Shown here: one piece after another, positions 1 through 11,892 of the stretch
Position numbering within the stretch: the first letter of the stretch is position 1
Layout of the letters: every line of letters starts with the position of its first letter
Assembly (NCBI GenBank): GCA_019722365.1
Contig: JADFUC010000277.1
Coordinates: 62,001 to 126,000, forward strand
Source: Lithospermum erythrorhizon
Lineage: Eukaryota; Streptophyta; Magnoliopsida; Boraginales; Boraginaceae
DNA: 64,000 nucleotides
Direction of reading: 5' to 3'
Notes under the pieces: model-generated
What the model saw: the letters and a program-made list of their open reading frames with translations, nothing else
Told to the model about the DNA's origin: nothing
Database searches by the model: none
Position numbers and translations under genes: made by a program

Positions 1-1440
1 AATCCATCGTAATTTTGTTTACGTAGTCGCTTTCGAAATTTCACGCGATGTAATTTCCAAAGACATAGTGCTCACAAAACCCCAAGTCTTTCAACTTCTG
101 CACACCAAGAAGATTGTCCCTAGCCAGAATCTCGTGATCCTCTCACTCATGCCACTCAAGCCTCACGACACAACTTAGTCATATTATCATTTTCAACAAT
201 GCATTTACGCAACAAGAGGGGTAATCTGTAAGCGTAGCACCTCGCAAAATACAACGACTCGCTTTTAACACCTTTTAGAATCACCTCAATCCTCTCGCAC
301 ATTTATCACTCCACCTCTTCACCTTTAAACCGAACTCCCTTTCTGCCTGAAGCGTATCAAATGAATCAATAAATTCTTTTTCACATCAAAGGAACATATC
401 TAACATCTTCTAAGCGTACGTAACTTACCATCATGAGTCCTCATTTTACAGAACTTACCCCAACTAGTTTGCAAACGTAACTGCTGGGCCATAGAAATGG
501 TTACCACCATCTACTTGCTCATAAGTCGAAAAATCATTCCTCTGCACAAATATGATAAGATGCTCCAGACCAAGCATCCACACATCGTGTAAAATGCGTA
601 CACCAAGAACTAATGCTATATCTTCCCTTTGATTTTGTACTACTCGGAAACAAATAGCCAGCATTCGTAGACGATTAAATTGTCCCTCAAGCCTCCCAGA
701 CAATCGGTTTTCCAATGTCCCTTCTCCTTACAAGTGAATGATGCATCCCCTAGTTTTAACCCCGTTTAAATCTGTTTCCTCTAGGAAACTTCTTTTCCCC
801 TTTAACAACCCCGATTACTATCAAATAACCCAACAAATTGAAATCCAAACTAGAACCACTACGCCTATGTCTCATTCCTACATGTAAGAGCAAATTTAAC
901 TTCTTCAGAGTTATAGAGTTCTTACCATTAGTCAGATTCCTAAAATTTTCTATATTATTTTCTATGTTAAACTCAACGTAATTAAGATCCTCATCATCAA
1001 CATAAACACTAATATTACTAAATCTAGTAATATCGTATTTAGTTTATCTAAGTGGTCTTTAAGGACGATTCTCAGACAATGTAGCCGAATAATGCTTGTT
1101 TCAAAGAATAACTTGTTGGTTAAGCTTCCTCGGGTCATACATGATTTTCCAAATTTTAGCCCACACAATCCAAAGAAATGTCTCCGTTTCTAAACCTCCG
1201 TAATAATCTCATCCTCCAGAGACAACAGCAATGTTGAATGCCTTTCTCCTCTAAGGAATCCCAAGCCTCGAACCGTGCAAAAGCGACCTTCATAAAGAGG
1301 GCACTTTGATCTCTAATTCAAAATAATGCCCTCACCTTTGACTACATAATCGAACTATTTCTCCCATTAAACTTATCTACTTCCAAACCTTTACCACTCC
1401 ATCGCCTTCAATGGATACAGATCTGAGCTTCCGATAATGC
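1..1440 (-). mobile_element. Ty1/copia retrotransposon remnant (gag to protease region)
   Basis: Reading the minus strand from about 1430 downward gives a decayed copia gag: a start like KFNGRNSFDYV, a later LSLEDEIITEV-like stretch, then MTRGSLTNKLFF and LKDHLDKLNTILLDL, which is the usual UBN2/gag order. At about 464-560 the frame reads DFSTYEQVDGGN, which fits the region just after the copia protease active site. Several stops and frameshifts break the frame, so no protein is made. The element runs off the left end of the window, and I could not find its 5' LTR to the right. It abuts the alkenal-reductase relic at about 1.6 kb. The copia assignment is fairly secure; the lineage is not determined. 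Confidence 0.7.
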
Positions 1441-1639
1441 CTTTGTTATAACATATGCGAAATTAGGATAATGTAATTCATGAAGAAATACAAAAGAAAG
1501 TGTAAACAACACTAGAAATTTAACGCGGTATCCCCTAACGAATGCTGTTAGGACTAATCCAAGAGCCAAATTAAATTTCACTAGAATGGGAAGAAACAGA
1601 TTACAATATTTGATCGAAATAGTTGGAAGAATACAAGAG

Positions 1640-1851
1640 TCTTTTACAAAAACTTCAAGCTATTTGGTACGTAAAATAAACCTATATACTCATCGTATAT
1701 ATAGGCCAGTGGAAGAGAACAAAACACGTGAGGTGTATCGATGCGGCATGTTTCAATCTTTAACATTACCAACCACCCACAACAAATCCCTCCATGCGGA
1801 CTCTCTAGCATCTCCCCGCCAACATTCTCGAAGTATATAAAAAGGATGTTA
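1640..1851 (-). pseudogene. Alkenal reductase relic (second copy)
   Basis: On the minus strand just below 1851 the DNA reads IYFENVGGEMLE, the conserved segment of plant NADP-dependent 2-alkenal/double-bond reductases (medium-chain dehydrogenase fold). It is followed almost at once by VRMEGFVVG-like residues and, further on, GLFYVPNSLK, resembling the family's C-terminal GLFxGRNVGKQV. The roughly 30 residues that should lie between the first two blocks are missing and the frame shifts, so this is a deleted, non-functional piece. It duplicates the segment found at 2985-3120 in the neighbouring gene, which points to an old tandem pair. The foldback element at 1858-2535 sits directly at its 5' side. 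Confidence 0.6.
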
Positions 1852-1857
1852 AACAAG

Positions 1858-2535
1858 AGAAATTTGAATAACTAGCACCTTTTTAAAAGGGTTTTAATTT
1901 CTAGAATTCATTTTTCTTTTGTTTTCAGCACTTTTTTTGGTGAAAAGACTAAATTATCCCTAAAAAAAACTAACACAATCACCAACCCTAACCACCACCA
2001 TCACTACCAAACACCACTACTCACCCGCTCCCCACCCCCCTTTCCTCCCCACCGCACCACCCATTCCCCTTGCACCGACACCACATTCCCCCCACCACCA
2101 CCACCCCCCTTTCGCCTCCTATTTCTCCACCTTTCACTGCACCCCTCCCACCCTTCTAAATGCATCAGATTCCATCACCCCTCCCCACGCACCCCCATTG
2201 GGCGACCCTCCCTCCCGACTTTCCATTTTAATTTCATGATTCCATATCCTTTTCTATTTTAATGACTTATTGGGACACAGTGAAATTCATTGATTAAGGG
2301 TCGTAGTCATCGACAGGCGGTGGTGGAGGCGGTTGCTTGGTGCTGGGATAGTGATGAGGAAAAGTGGGGAAGCGAAGGGGCAGTGGGTCGCGGTGTGTTA
2401 GGCTTGAATCAAGAAATGTGCTAGTATTTTAGGGCACTTTAGTTCTTTTCAAAAGAAAAGGCGCTTAGAAAACAAAAACAAAATGGTATTAGAAACTAAA
2501 ACACGTTAAAAAGGTGCTAATTTATCTAAATTTCT
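1858..2535. mobile_element. Foldback (long-TIR) element with GC-rich core
   Basis: About 100 bp at 1858-1968 is repeated in inverted orientation at about 2430-2535. Both arms begin AGAAATTT, continue through TAGCACCTTTTTAA, and share the order TTTCTA, then TTTTGTTTTC, then GAAAAGA. The core (about 1980-2420) is strikingly strand-biased: a C-rich tract of CCACCACC and CCCC runs gives way to a G-rich GGTGGTGGAGGCGG stretch. The flanks TTAAACAAG (1849-1857) and TTAAACCAA (2537-2545) match at 7 of 9 positions, as a decayed 9-bp MULE target duplication would. No transposase is present. A Pack-MULE-like element is the best guess. Confidence 0.6.
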
Positions 2536-2976
2536 ATTAAACCAATTTACATGAGGCGGATGCAATTTAACAAAATATAAATAGGAAGCAGTTAAAAACC
2601 CATTTAGAAAGTGGTGCTAAGGCCTAATTTCTCATTATCAATTGTAGATGAAGATCCATCAACATTTGTTTTGAAAACTAGAACAAAAATTTTCGCAAAG
2701 CTTATTTGAATGATGGAAAACACCCCAAATATTCAAGTACAAGAGATTCAAATGGATATATTATTCACTTGGCTTATTAAAGACAACTCCGCTTCCTACA
2801 TCAAGGGCCATTAAAAAGACCTACAAGTCCACTACATGCCTCTAGATCCTCAACGACACAATCTTTCCCTCTCTAATGAGGCAAACGGCATCCAAATCCG
2901 AGTAGATGATAATAACTCATCCACCTATAACTCGGGTGGATATGAATTCCTCTTATGCATTTACGGACATCGATTA

Positions 2977-3192
<216 letters not shown>

Positions 3193-3220
3193 TTATATGC
3201 TTTAATGGCATCAAGCTTCA

Positions 3221-3382
<162 letters not shown>

Positions 3383-3507
3383 TCACAACAATAAGACCAT
3401 CTGAGTTTTTACTAATAATGCATATATTATCAAAGGATCAGATCAGAAAATCGAGGTGTTTACAAGTTTTTTAAACTTATAAGCTGATAGAACGTATGAA
3501 AAGTGGG

Positions 3508-3804
3508 TGTTGATTCGCATGTGAATACCACACTGTTTCTACACACTAATTCAACAAATAAGTAGAAGAACAATGCAAGATTTGGTAAGAGCTAACCTCT
3601 CGATTTTTCTGGATTTATTTCAGTCAAAGAATATGTGAGGCTTATAAAGATGCTAATTTGAAAAAGCAATTTAAATATCAATTATACTAGTTCCACCTAA
3701 CTAATACTATAAAGCAACGAAAAGACTAATAAACTAAAGTCCTATGCAAATACTACTAGAAAAGAAAAGACAACGTGTAGTCAACTCCTGCCACCAACGG
3801 AATA
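3508..3804 (-). repeat. 3' LTR of the gypsy element
   Basis: This copy shares with 8151-8475 the start TGTTGATTCGCA, the blocks CAAATAAGTAGAAGAACAA and AAGCAACGAAAAGACTAATA, and the end CCAACGGAATA. Its middle (about 3600-3690) has diverged strongly and its inner end has lost the TG/CA terminus seen in the right copy. In element orientation it is the downstream LTR. Confidence 0.75.
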
Positions 3805-4729
3805 TTTAGGAAATGCCGCCAGATCGCCTCCCGGTACGGAAGAATTCGGCCTCGAATTGGAAACCGATCCTCAGCGCATAAAGTACAAAATGCTCTAACA
3901 CAAAAAACATCGTGAGAATCTCCTGGACGGAAGTTTCAAATTTATTACATCGGGCATTGATTTTAATGACCCCTAAAGGGTCAACTTTTACGTGGCCTTT
4001 ATTTATTGTATTCATCAGTACAGAAACGATCCTTTGTGTGCTAGATCAACCACACTTTTCAAATCACCTAACCCCAAATCCACCTCTACGCTAAGGTAAC
4101 TCACTGGCCTCTTATAGGGCGCTGAAAGGCCTCTTAAATCCACAAGTGAACCTCGGTAATGATTAGGCAACCGCTGGACAATCTAAATTACCGCTACTAT
4201 AAAGTTAAAAGTTCACTGTGGGCCAAATCAAAAGTTTGCTGTGGACTCTCGAGGCACCCACCCCATAAACGATCTAAAACGGGTTGCACCTTGTCATGGG
4301 TCATTTATAATGACATGAGCAACCCGAGGAGTACGTATCGTAATCCCACAACTTAATATTGTCACCCACAAGACAATGCAACAAATCCCTAAGTTACTGA
4401 CAGGACCTGGGCCATTCATCCGCCCTGTGGGTAATAATAGGCGGAGCTTATACCAAGCCAAGGAGCAACAATTTCCACAATGAACCCTTAAACGACTCAA
4501 AAATGTAGAAATCCCCATCCAAGACAATAGAAACCGCAACCTGGGGTAAATGATAAATCTCCTAAATAATAAAATAGCGACCGCACTCAGATCCGTAGTC
4601 TTTTGCAAGGAATAAAATGCACCATTTTGGAAAAGCGATCAACCACAACAAAATAGAGTCATACCCCGTCAGCACGGAGTAATCCTAACACAAAATCCAT
4701 ACTAATATCAACCTAAGGTCAGGCTGGGC

Positions 4730-4915
4730 AATCAGCATGCCAAAACCCGTGATACGCATGGCTCTTCGATTGCTGATGTTGGTACACCGCCGAACACACC
4801 GCTCAACATCACGACGGCCGAAGGCCAAAAGTAAAGAAATTTAAACAAGGCGTGTGAACTCCGTCCCGACCTTACATGGCCTTCATTATGCAAATCAATG
4901 ATTTTCAAACGCAAA
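4730..4915 (-). pseudogene. Gypsy integrase zinc-binding region (decayed)
   Basis: The minus strand reads LHNEGHVRSGRS, then a stretch ending YFWPS, then VFGGVPTSAIEEPCV. This follows the plant gypsy integrase N-terminal pattern LHxEGHxGRDRT ... YxWPxMxxDV ... CxxC. The second cysteine of the CxxC pair and the catalytic core cannot be read in frame. It lies downstream of the reverse transcriptase, as expected for Ty3/gypsy and not for Ty1/copia. Confidence 0.65.
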
Positions 4916-5799
4916 CTACAATTTTAAATGCACAAGCGAATCTAAAAAAACAAATACCATCTCTTTAATAGAAAGCATTCACTTTCCTAGAGAGAAACAT
5001 CATCATCCCAATACGCCACAAATACCATCTTCTTGGTAAGATGCAACCAAATTATCAAACCCGTGAATAGTAACTCGCATAACAATCTAAGGATACGATG
5101 ACATTTACTATGATCTCAGCGACCTGATAAGAGATCTGCCTTGTGCTTAATGACAAAAGTGAATTGTTGTAAGTAAGCAAACCAAGAAGCATTTGTCGAC
5201 ACCTTATCTTCGGGGAACCCATATGTTTTGTATGGCCGTGATCCCTATAAAGAACAAACTTTCATGGAATAAACAATGTCGCACGCTTGATAGACTGACA
5301 ACGTGACAAGTCTCGACGTCAGAAAGTACTTATAGCTCGGGCGAGCCCCCCGCTAACTTTTCACTAAAGAGGCCACAGAGCGCCCTCATATTCGTAAATT
5401 GCCCTAACGCTACTAATCGACGCCTAAAAGCAATTCAAGGCAATATCAAAATTAGGGCAAGCATTCAAAAACGGGTGTAGAAGAAAGTTTACTTTAATCA
5501 AATGGAAAGCCTACTCGCTGCCTCACCCACGTGAACGGGGCGATCTAATGCAATCACATAAAGTCATCAATCCGCTAAAATGTCTTAACAAACCAACAAC
5601 AAACCAAGAAGCCCATGGAAACTCTCACATCCACACCGTTTCTTTGGGGGTAGCCGTGATTGAATAGCTTAAGACTTTATTCGGCCGACTTATTAGCCCT
5701 CGCTTGAAATAATATAAGCCAAAAGAATCCCTTAATAAAAGGATACTTCTTCAAGAACAAACAAGTTATCCCGCTCGTAAAATCAAAAGTGACCTCAAT

Positions 5800-6200
5800 G
5801 TGACGGTGAAGATGCCCGAGAGAACTAAAACGAGGATGTCATCAAAATATTATTCCACCAATTTAAACGCTAACGGCGGACGCAACGCTGATCTGCAATA
5901 CGACGGCGTCCTCGTGCATTCGGAAAAGGCGCCAAACCGCATGACCATCCACTCAAACAACCCTTCGAGTTTTAAACGCCGGTTTTCCACTCATCCCGTA
6001 TCTAATACTTAATTTGATGCAACCACTTTTGAGATCCAACTGTAAAATAACTTCTTGCCCAATTTATTCAAGTAAATCATTAAGGCGCAGGAACGGGAAA
6101 AACGAGAATCGCATCGTGCTTTTGTTGATAAAGACGATTATCCACACACACACGCCAAAGAACCATCCTTTTGGAGATAAGCAAACGGCACTCCACAAGG
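5800..6200 (-). pseudogene. Gypsy reverse transcriptase (decayed)
   Basis: On the minus strand, in shifting frames, one can follow the standard gypsy RT order: LQKDGSLACVC near 6190, LNKLGKKLF..WISK (equivalent to LxGAxxFSKIDL), TGxVENRRLKLEGLFEWMVM (equivalent to FxTxxGLYEWMVMPFGL), and YFDDILV at about 5833-5853, the catalytic motif. Stops interrupt it at several places, so no enzyme is made. Confidence 0.75.
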
Positions 6201-6899
6201 ACTCAAACTTAATATGGCCTTTAACTATCGATCTTGGAAACTCGACGCCGCAATTTCATGATCGTGGGGACTCCATCCGATAATGAGACATTAGGTAAGA
6301 CCGTATTGGGATAAGGTCATTAGTGTTGGATGTCACTGCCGAGGCAAACCTAAGGGTAACTCGCTAGGTTATTATCCTGAATCACGGGCTTAGCCCGTAA
6401 ACGAACTGTGACATGAACATGCGTAAAAACTCTCAAAGGGTGCTAAGCAACCAAAAGACGGCACTTCGCTTGAAAAACCCGGTTTAAACTCGCTTTCTAC
6501 AAGAGTAGAACCGGTTGTCGGAGCCGCATTAGCTGGTTTGTTATAAGTTAGTTTCGGCCTTCATGGCGGCAGTTGTGCGATTAAGGCGGGTATTACCCGC
6601 GACAAAGAAGGTCCTGCGGATGGCCATATAAAACAATCTTTCAGCTCTTCAAAGAAAAAGGTATAGGTTTTGGAGAAACCATCATGGACTACACGCAGAT
6701 CATATTTCCACGGACGCCCTAACAACAAACGCATGCCATCCATCTAAGATGACATCTAATAAATTTGATCCTTGTAAAACTTCCTATGGATAATCTATTA
6801 GCGAACTCATATAAACTTAATTCGGTCCTATTATTCAATTATGCAAATTGTACTAAGGCCATGCATTCTGACGTAAATAATATTAGCGCAACTGCATCA

Positions 6900-8150
6900 A
6901 ATTTATAGACACACTTTTTCCTTGATGCATAAACCACACACTTTTTCCCTCGATGGTGCATGGAGTCGAAGGTGTTGCAATCAGAAGAAAGAGTCTTCCA
7001 TTGCTCATGAGTCAAACAATTATGCCGAAGTTACCAACAACTCCTCAATTTACCTATACATGCTCCTCCTCGCCTCCGTATCCACCTTTAATCTCTTCTT
7101 CTATCATAATGGGCCTGCCCTCGAATATGCTGCTCTGGCCAAATTGGGACACTGGATCGACGATTCCCTATTCACCACACTTATAACAAATCTAATGTAC
7201 GGATCTAGATGACGTTGGTGGACCATGTTGTTTCTCTCTCCATCGGGTAGCGGTACCATACTGGAAATGAACTGTGTTCACTGAACTTCGAACACTCCTC
7301 CGAAACACTATTTAAAGCACCATGAGACTCCTTGAAGTAGTCCAAAGACATGAGCGCGCAGTTTTTTTTCAATTAACAACTCTAGCTTCACACCGTAGTG
7401 GATCGAATCAGTAACAACACATTCTCGCAATCACGAGGCCTCCAATGAAACGAGACACTAATTGGTATTATTTAGTAAGCAACGCAAAAATTCAAGGCAT
7501 AATCATCGGCTTAACGGACACTTGCCTTAAATTTAGTATACATCGCCCTCAGATAATTATAGGGAGAAAGGCACGGCGCATATATTTCTTTAATTCTCCT
7601 AAGACCGAATTTTATCCTTGTCTGACGAAAACATTGGTCCTTGAGTTGTTGCCGATGCCAAAGTCAGCCCGGAATCGGTAGCAACTAACGGCACACGCAT
7701 CTCATCGGGACCCGCTTAAAATCAAGTAGTTCTTTAATATCGGGTGACCCCATCCAAAAAAATCCTCTGAGCGATCGACCCATGAAATCTCGGAAACTCC
7801 AACTTAAACCCCGATTCCTCCCACCACGTTGTTCCTGCTCATGAAGTCGCAACCACTATGTGGGTTGCCGACCGAGAGGGCCAGAGCGGCACAAAGGCTA
7901 TCATCCTCAATCTCATCGACCTCGACGGTCAGAGGATTTCAGTAGCGTCGCCATGGGCCGATTCATGGCCCGACAGCGTTGTCGTTGATTGCTTGGAGTG
8001 CCTCTTTGTATCTCCAAATCAAAAGTAGTAAATTGTTGTTGCAAAGTCGGTTGAGCACCCTCGATTCGGCGGAGCACCCACGCGGTGGCATCGCGAGGAA
8101 TCGCCTGTTCGGATACTCAACTAATAGAGTTACTATATGTAAACAAGGGG
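6900..8150 (-). pseudogene. Gypsy gag region (decayed)
   Basis: Just inside the right LTR the minus strand reads MPPRG (about 8085-8070), a common gypsy gag start. At about 7810-7750 it reads LEFPRFHGS, matching the gypsy gag core pattern L-x-F-P-x-F-x-G-x-D-P. After that the frame is lost. The assignment depends on these two short matches plus position. Confidence 0.5.
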
Positions 8151-8475
8151 TGTTGATTCGCACAGAATACCACGCCTTGTTTCAAAATCGCGACCTTCCA
8201 CTCATCAAATAAGTAGAAGAACAAATGAAGATTTGGGCAGAGCTAACTTCTATTTTTCTCAATTTCTATTTCAATAAAAAGATAATTGCGTAAACATAAA
8301 GGGGAGGTGTCTTTTATAGAAGACAAGCACTCCTAGTGTGACTCTAACACTGACCATAATTAAAGTTCCAATCTAACTAATACTATAAAGCAACGAAAAG
8401 ACTAATAAACTAAAGTCCTATAAATACTACTGAAGAAAGACAACGTAGCCAACTCCTCACACCAACGGAATACCA
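8151..8475 (-). repeat. 5' LTR of the gypsy element
   Basis: This is the partner of 3508-3804 (shared blocks listed there). In minus orientation it begins TGGTATTCCGTTGG and ends CGAATCAACA. The bases immediately inside (CCCCTTGTTT in element orientation) do not match the usual plant initiator-tRNA primer site. Confidence 0.75.
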
Positions 8476-9561
<1,086 letters not shown>

Positions 9562-9948
9562 TTAAGAATTTATTATCAGCATTATAGACTTATTGTAGAG
9601 GAAACATTACCCATTGATCCCCATTTCTCAAACTAAATAATTTAAGCCGCGACAGAAGAATCCAAGAACTACACTAACAAAAAGATGTGGCCTTAATTAT
9701 AATCAATGATTCAGAATGAATAGATTTTCCATTTCGACAAACTAAATAGAATCCACACATCAGCAGTCAACCAAACATACATTGATAACTCATCATTATT
9801 AAGAGATACAGATTATTCTGATAAAAATCAATCCTTTTGTCATAAACACCAATAGTCTTTCTTATGAGCTTCAAAATCAATTGACCAAAGGGCAAAGGAC
9901 ATTGCCAACAGTAGCCAAAACCAGTTTCATAAGATTTCGGATCTTCTA

Positions 9949-10068
9949 TTACACTTTGTGTAACACTCTTTATTCTCCGTTAAGATCATGTCACGTGTTT
10001 TTTAAATCAACTTTAAAAAACAAGCAAGACATGAGACAATCTCAACGGAGTGTAACACATAGTATAAC
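9949..10068. mobile_element. Small inverted-repeat MITE, copy 1 (reductase intron 2)
   Basis: A 120-bp imperfect palindrome. The left arm reads TTACACTTTGTGTAACAC, then CTCCGTTAAGATCATGTC; the right arm carries the inverted equivalents ACATGAGACAATCTCAACGG and GAGTGTAACACATAG. A related palindrome lies at 44388-44524 in the leader of the ERF gene. No coding capacity. Confidence 0.65.
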
Positions 10069-10089
10069 AGACGATTGTATTTTGTTTTA

Positions 10090-10380
<291 letters not shown>

Positions 10381-10911
10381 TCAATTGTGAGTAAAAAAAA
10401 TAAGGAACACATTTCATCAATATACGAATTTCAAAAGTATTGTTGTACACTTATCGTGACATGATTGATGTGTTATGCATGAAGACATGACATGTGACGT
10501 ATAATCTACTCTATCATTGTATAGACCGATAATAGAACCGTAACATAGATCAATAGGAACAAATAAAAATATGGTATCACAATTGCATCCAAACATTAGT
10601 AGAACTTTTATATAGCAAACATGAGGCAATATATAAAATTCATAGATGGACAAATAAATGGGACATACAGAGCCTGGTTTAAAGGATTGGAAGAAGCTCC
10701 CAGGACTCTTTTGAGGATTGTTCATGAGGTGACGCATGAATGGATCGCAAGACAAGTATAGATTCTTAACCAAAATTCCATTTGACCCTTCTGGGACTTT
10801 CAACTTCACAGTGTTCTCATTGCTTATGCACATATCAGATTCTTGTAACAACCCTGTAACATAGTCTTTCAATATTACTTGCTTGTTCTTCACCACTTCT
10901 CCTTCTGCCAT

Positions 10912-11892
10912 TTTTTCAGTGTGTTTTTCTAATTATTGTTAGTTGTTGAGTATTATATTGTGGAGTAGTAACACTCATCGGTTGGACATTAACTGAGCAT
11001 GGGCTACATGGCCAATAATGCAGCTAAATTCATATCAAAACAATAACAAAAAAGGGGTGAAATTACTATATTCTAGCCCCTTGTATTTGTAAGGACCTTG
11101 TATTTGTAAGGACAATGTTTGAGAAAGTTTCATTTAAGGGCAAAATAGTTATTTCACAACAAATTTTTACTGTTGCAACTTTAGTCGGACTCCCAATAAT
11201 GGTCATGGACCACGGCTCATTGTCTCCATCTCTCTCTAGAAATGGTAATCCTTATTATTAGTGTAAGCGTTAATACCATATACAATGGTAGGAGTGATTA
11301 TGATTACCAAAGCTTATTATCTCTGAACAATGGACTTTTTTTTTTATTAATCTATGAAGGAAAAGTGAATTAATTGTCAATTACAACGTCCGAGACAGAA
11401 CAAAATTGATAAGTATATATAAATATAGTTCTATCAATTTGAGTACATTTAGAGAGCTTCTACTTACATACTTAAAGAATTATTTAAGTATGATATTTAA
11501 GGGTTTATGGAACTCACATGCTTAAAGAATTACTTAAGCATGCTGCTTAAGGGTTTATGGAACTCTTTGTCGATAGTGTCAAATTTTGAAACTCTTTGTC
11601 CATAGTATCATTATAATTAAGCCTATGAACACATGCTTGATTTTACTAAACTACAACTCCATTAACACATTTTTAGGTGTTAACTTAAAGACTACTAATG
11701 TTAGCTTAAAACACGATTCAGTGGTAATATCTTTGTTCCTAAACTACTATAAACAACCTTTTAATTTTTGCAAATCCTATAAAATGAGGCCCACAATTCA
11801 CATGCATCCTACAATATTGTCCATTTTTTGCCCTTATATACCAATCAACCTGACACTCACTAGACACTAGCCAAGGAGTGCAAAGTGCCAAA
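10912..11892. promoter_or_regulatory. Shared head-to-head promoter region of the reductase and XYL1-type genes
   Basis: About 980 bp separates the two divergent start codons. On the plus side a TATA-like CTTATATACC at about 11834 lies some 55 bp before the XYL1 start. On the minus side CACAATATAATACTC at about 10960 lies some 45 bp before the reductase start. Between them are a short direct repeat of CCTTGTATTTGTAAGGA at about 11080-11122 and the paired hairpin repeats at 11466-11565. Start sites are inferred. Confidence 0.45.
11466..11565 (+). repeat. Two 50-bp tandem units, each with a hairpin
   Basis: Unit 1 (11466-11515) and unit 2 (11516-11565) differ at a few bases. Each contains a perfect inverted repeat: CATACTTAA/TTAAGTATG in unit 1 and CATGCTTAA/TTAAGCATG in unit 2. 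The units end alike in AAGGGTTTATGGAACTC. A second, shorter repeat follows (AACTCTTTGTCGATAGTGTC then AACTCTTTGTCCATAGTATC). Confidence 0.85.

Larger units (their letters stand above)
3508..8475 (-). mobile_element. Ty3/gypsy LTR retrotransposon, decayed, inside the reductase intron
   Basis: Two related direct repeats of about 300-325 bp (3508-3804 and 8151-8475) bound a minus-strand interior. Read on the minus strand, the right LTR starts TGGTATTCCG and ends GAATCAACA, giving the TG...CA ends. Interior order on the minus strand is gag (about 8100-6900), reverse transcriptase (6200-5800), RNase H region (about 5400-5100), then integrase (about 4915-4730). Length near 5 kb and short LTRs resemble Reina-type chromoviruses, but the lineage is an inference. 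Stops and frameshifts are dense. I could not identify a clean primer-binding site or target duplication, so the insertion is old. Confidence 0.8.
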
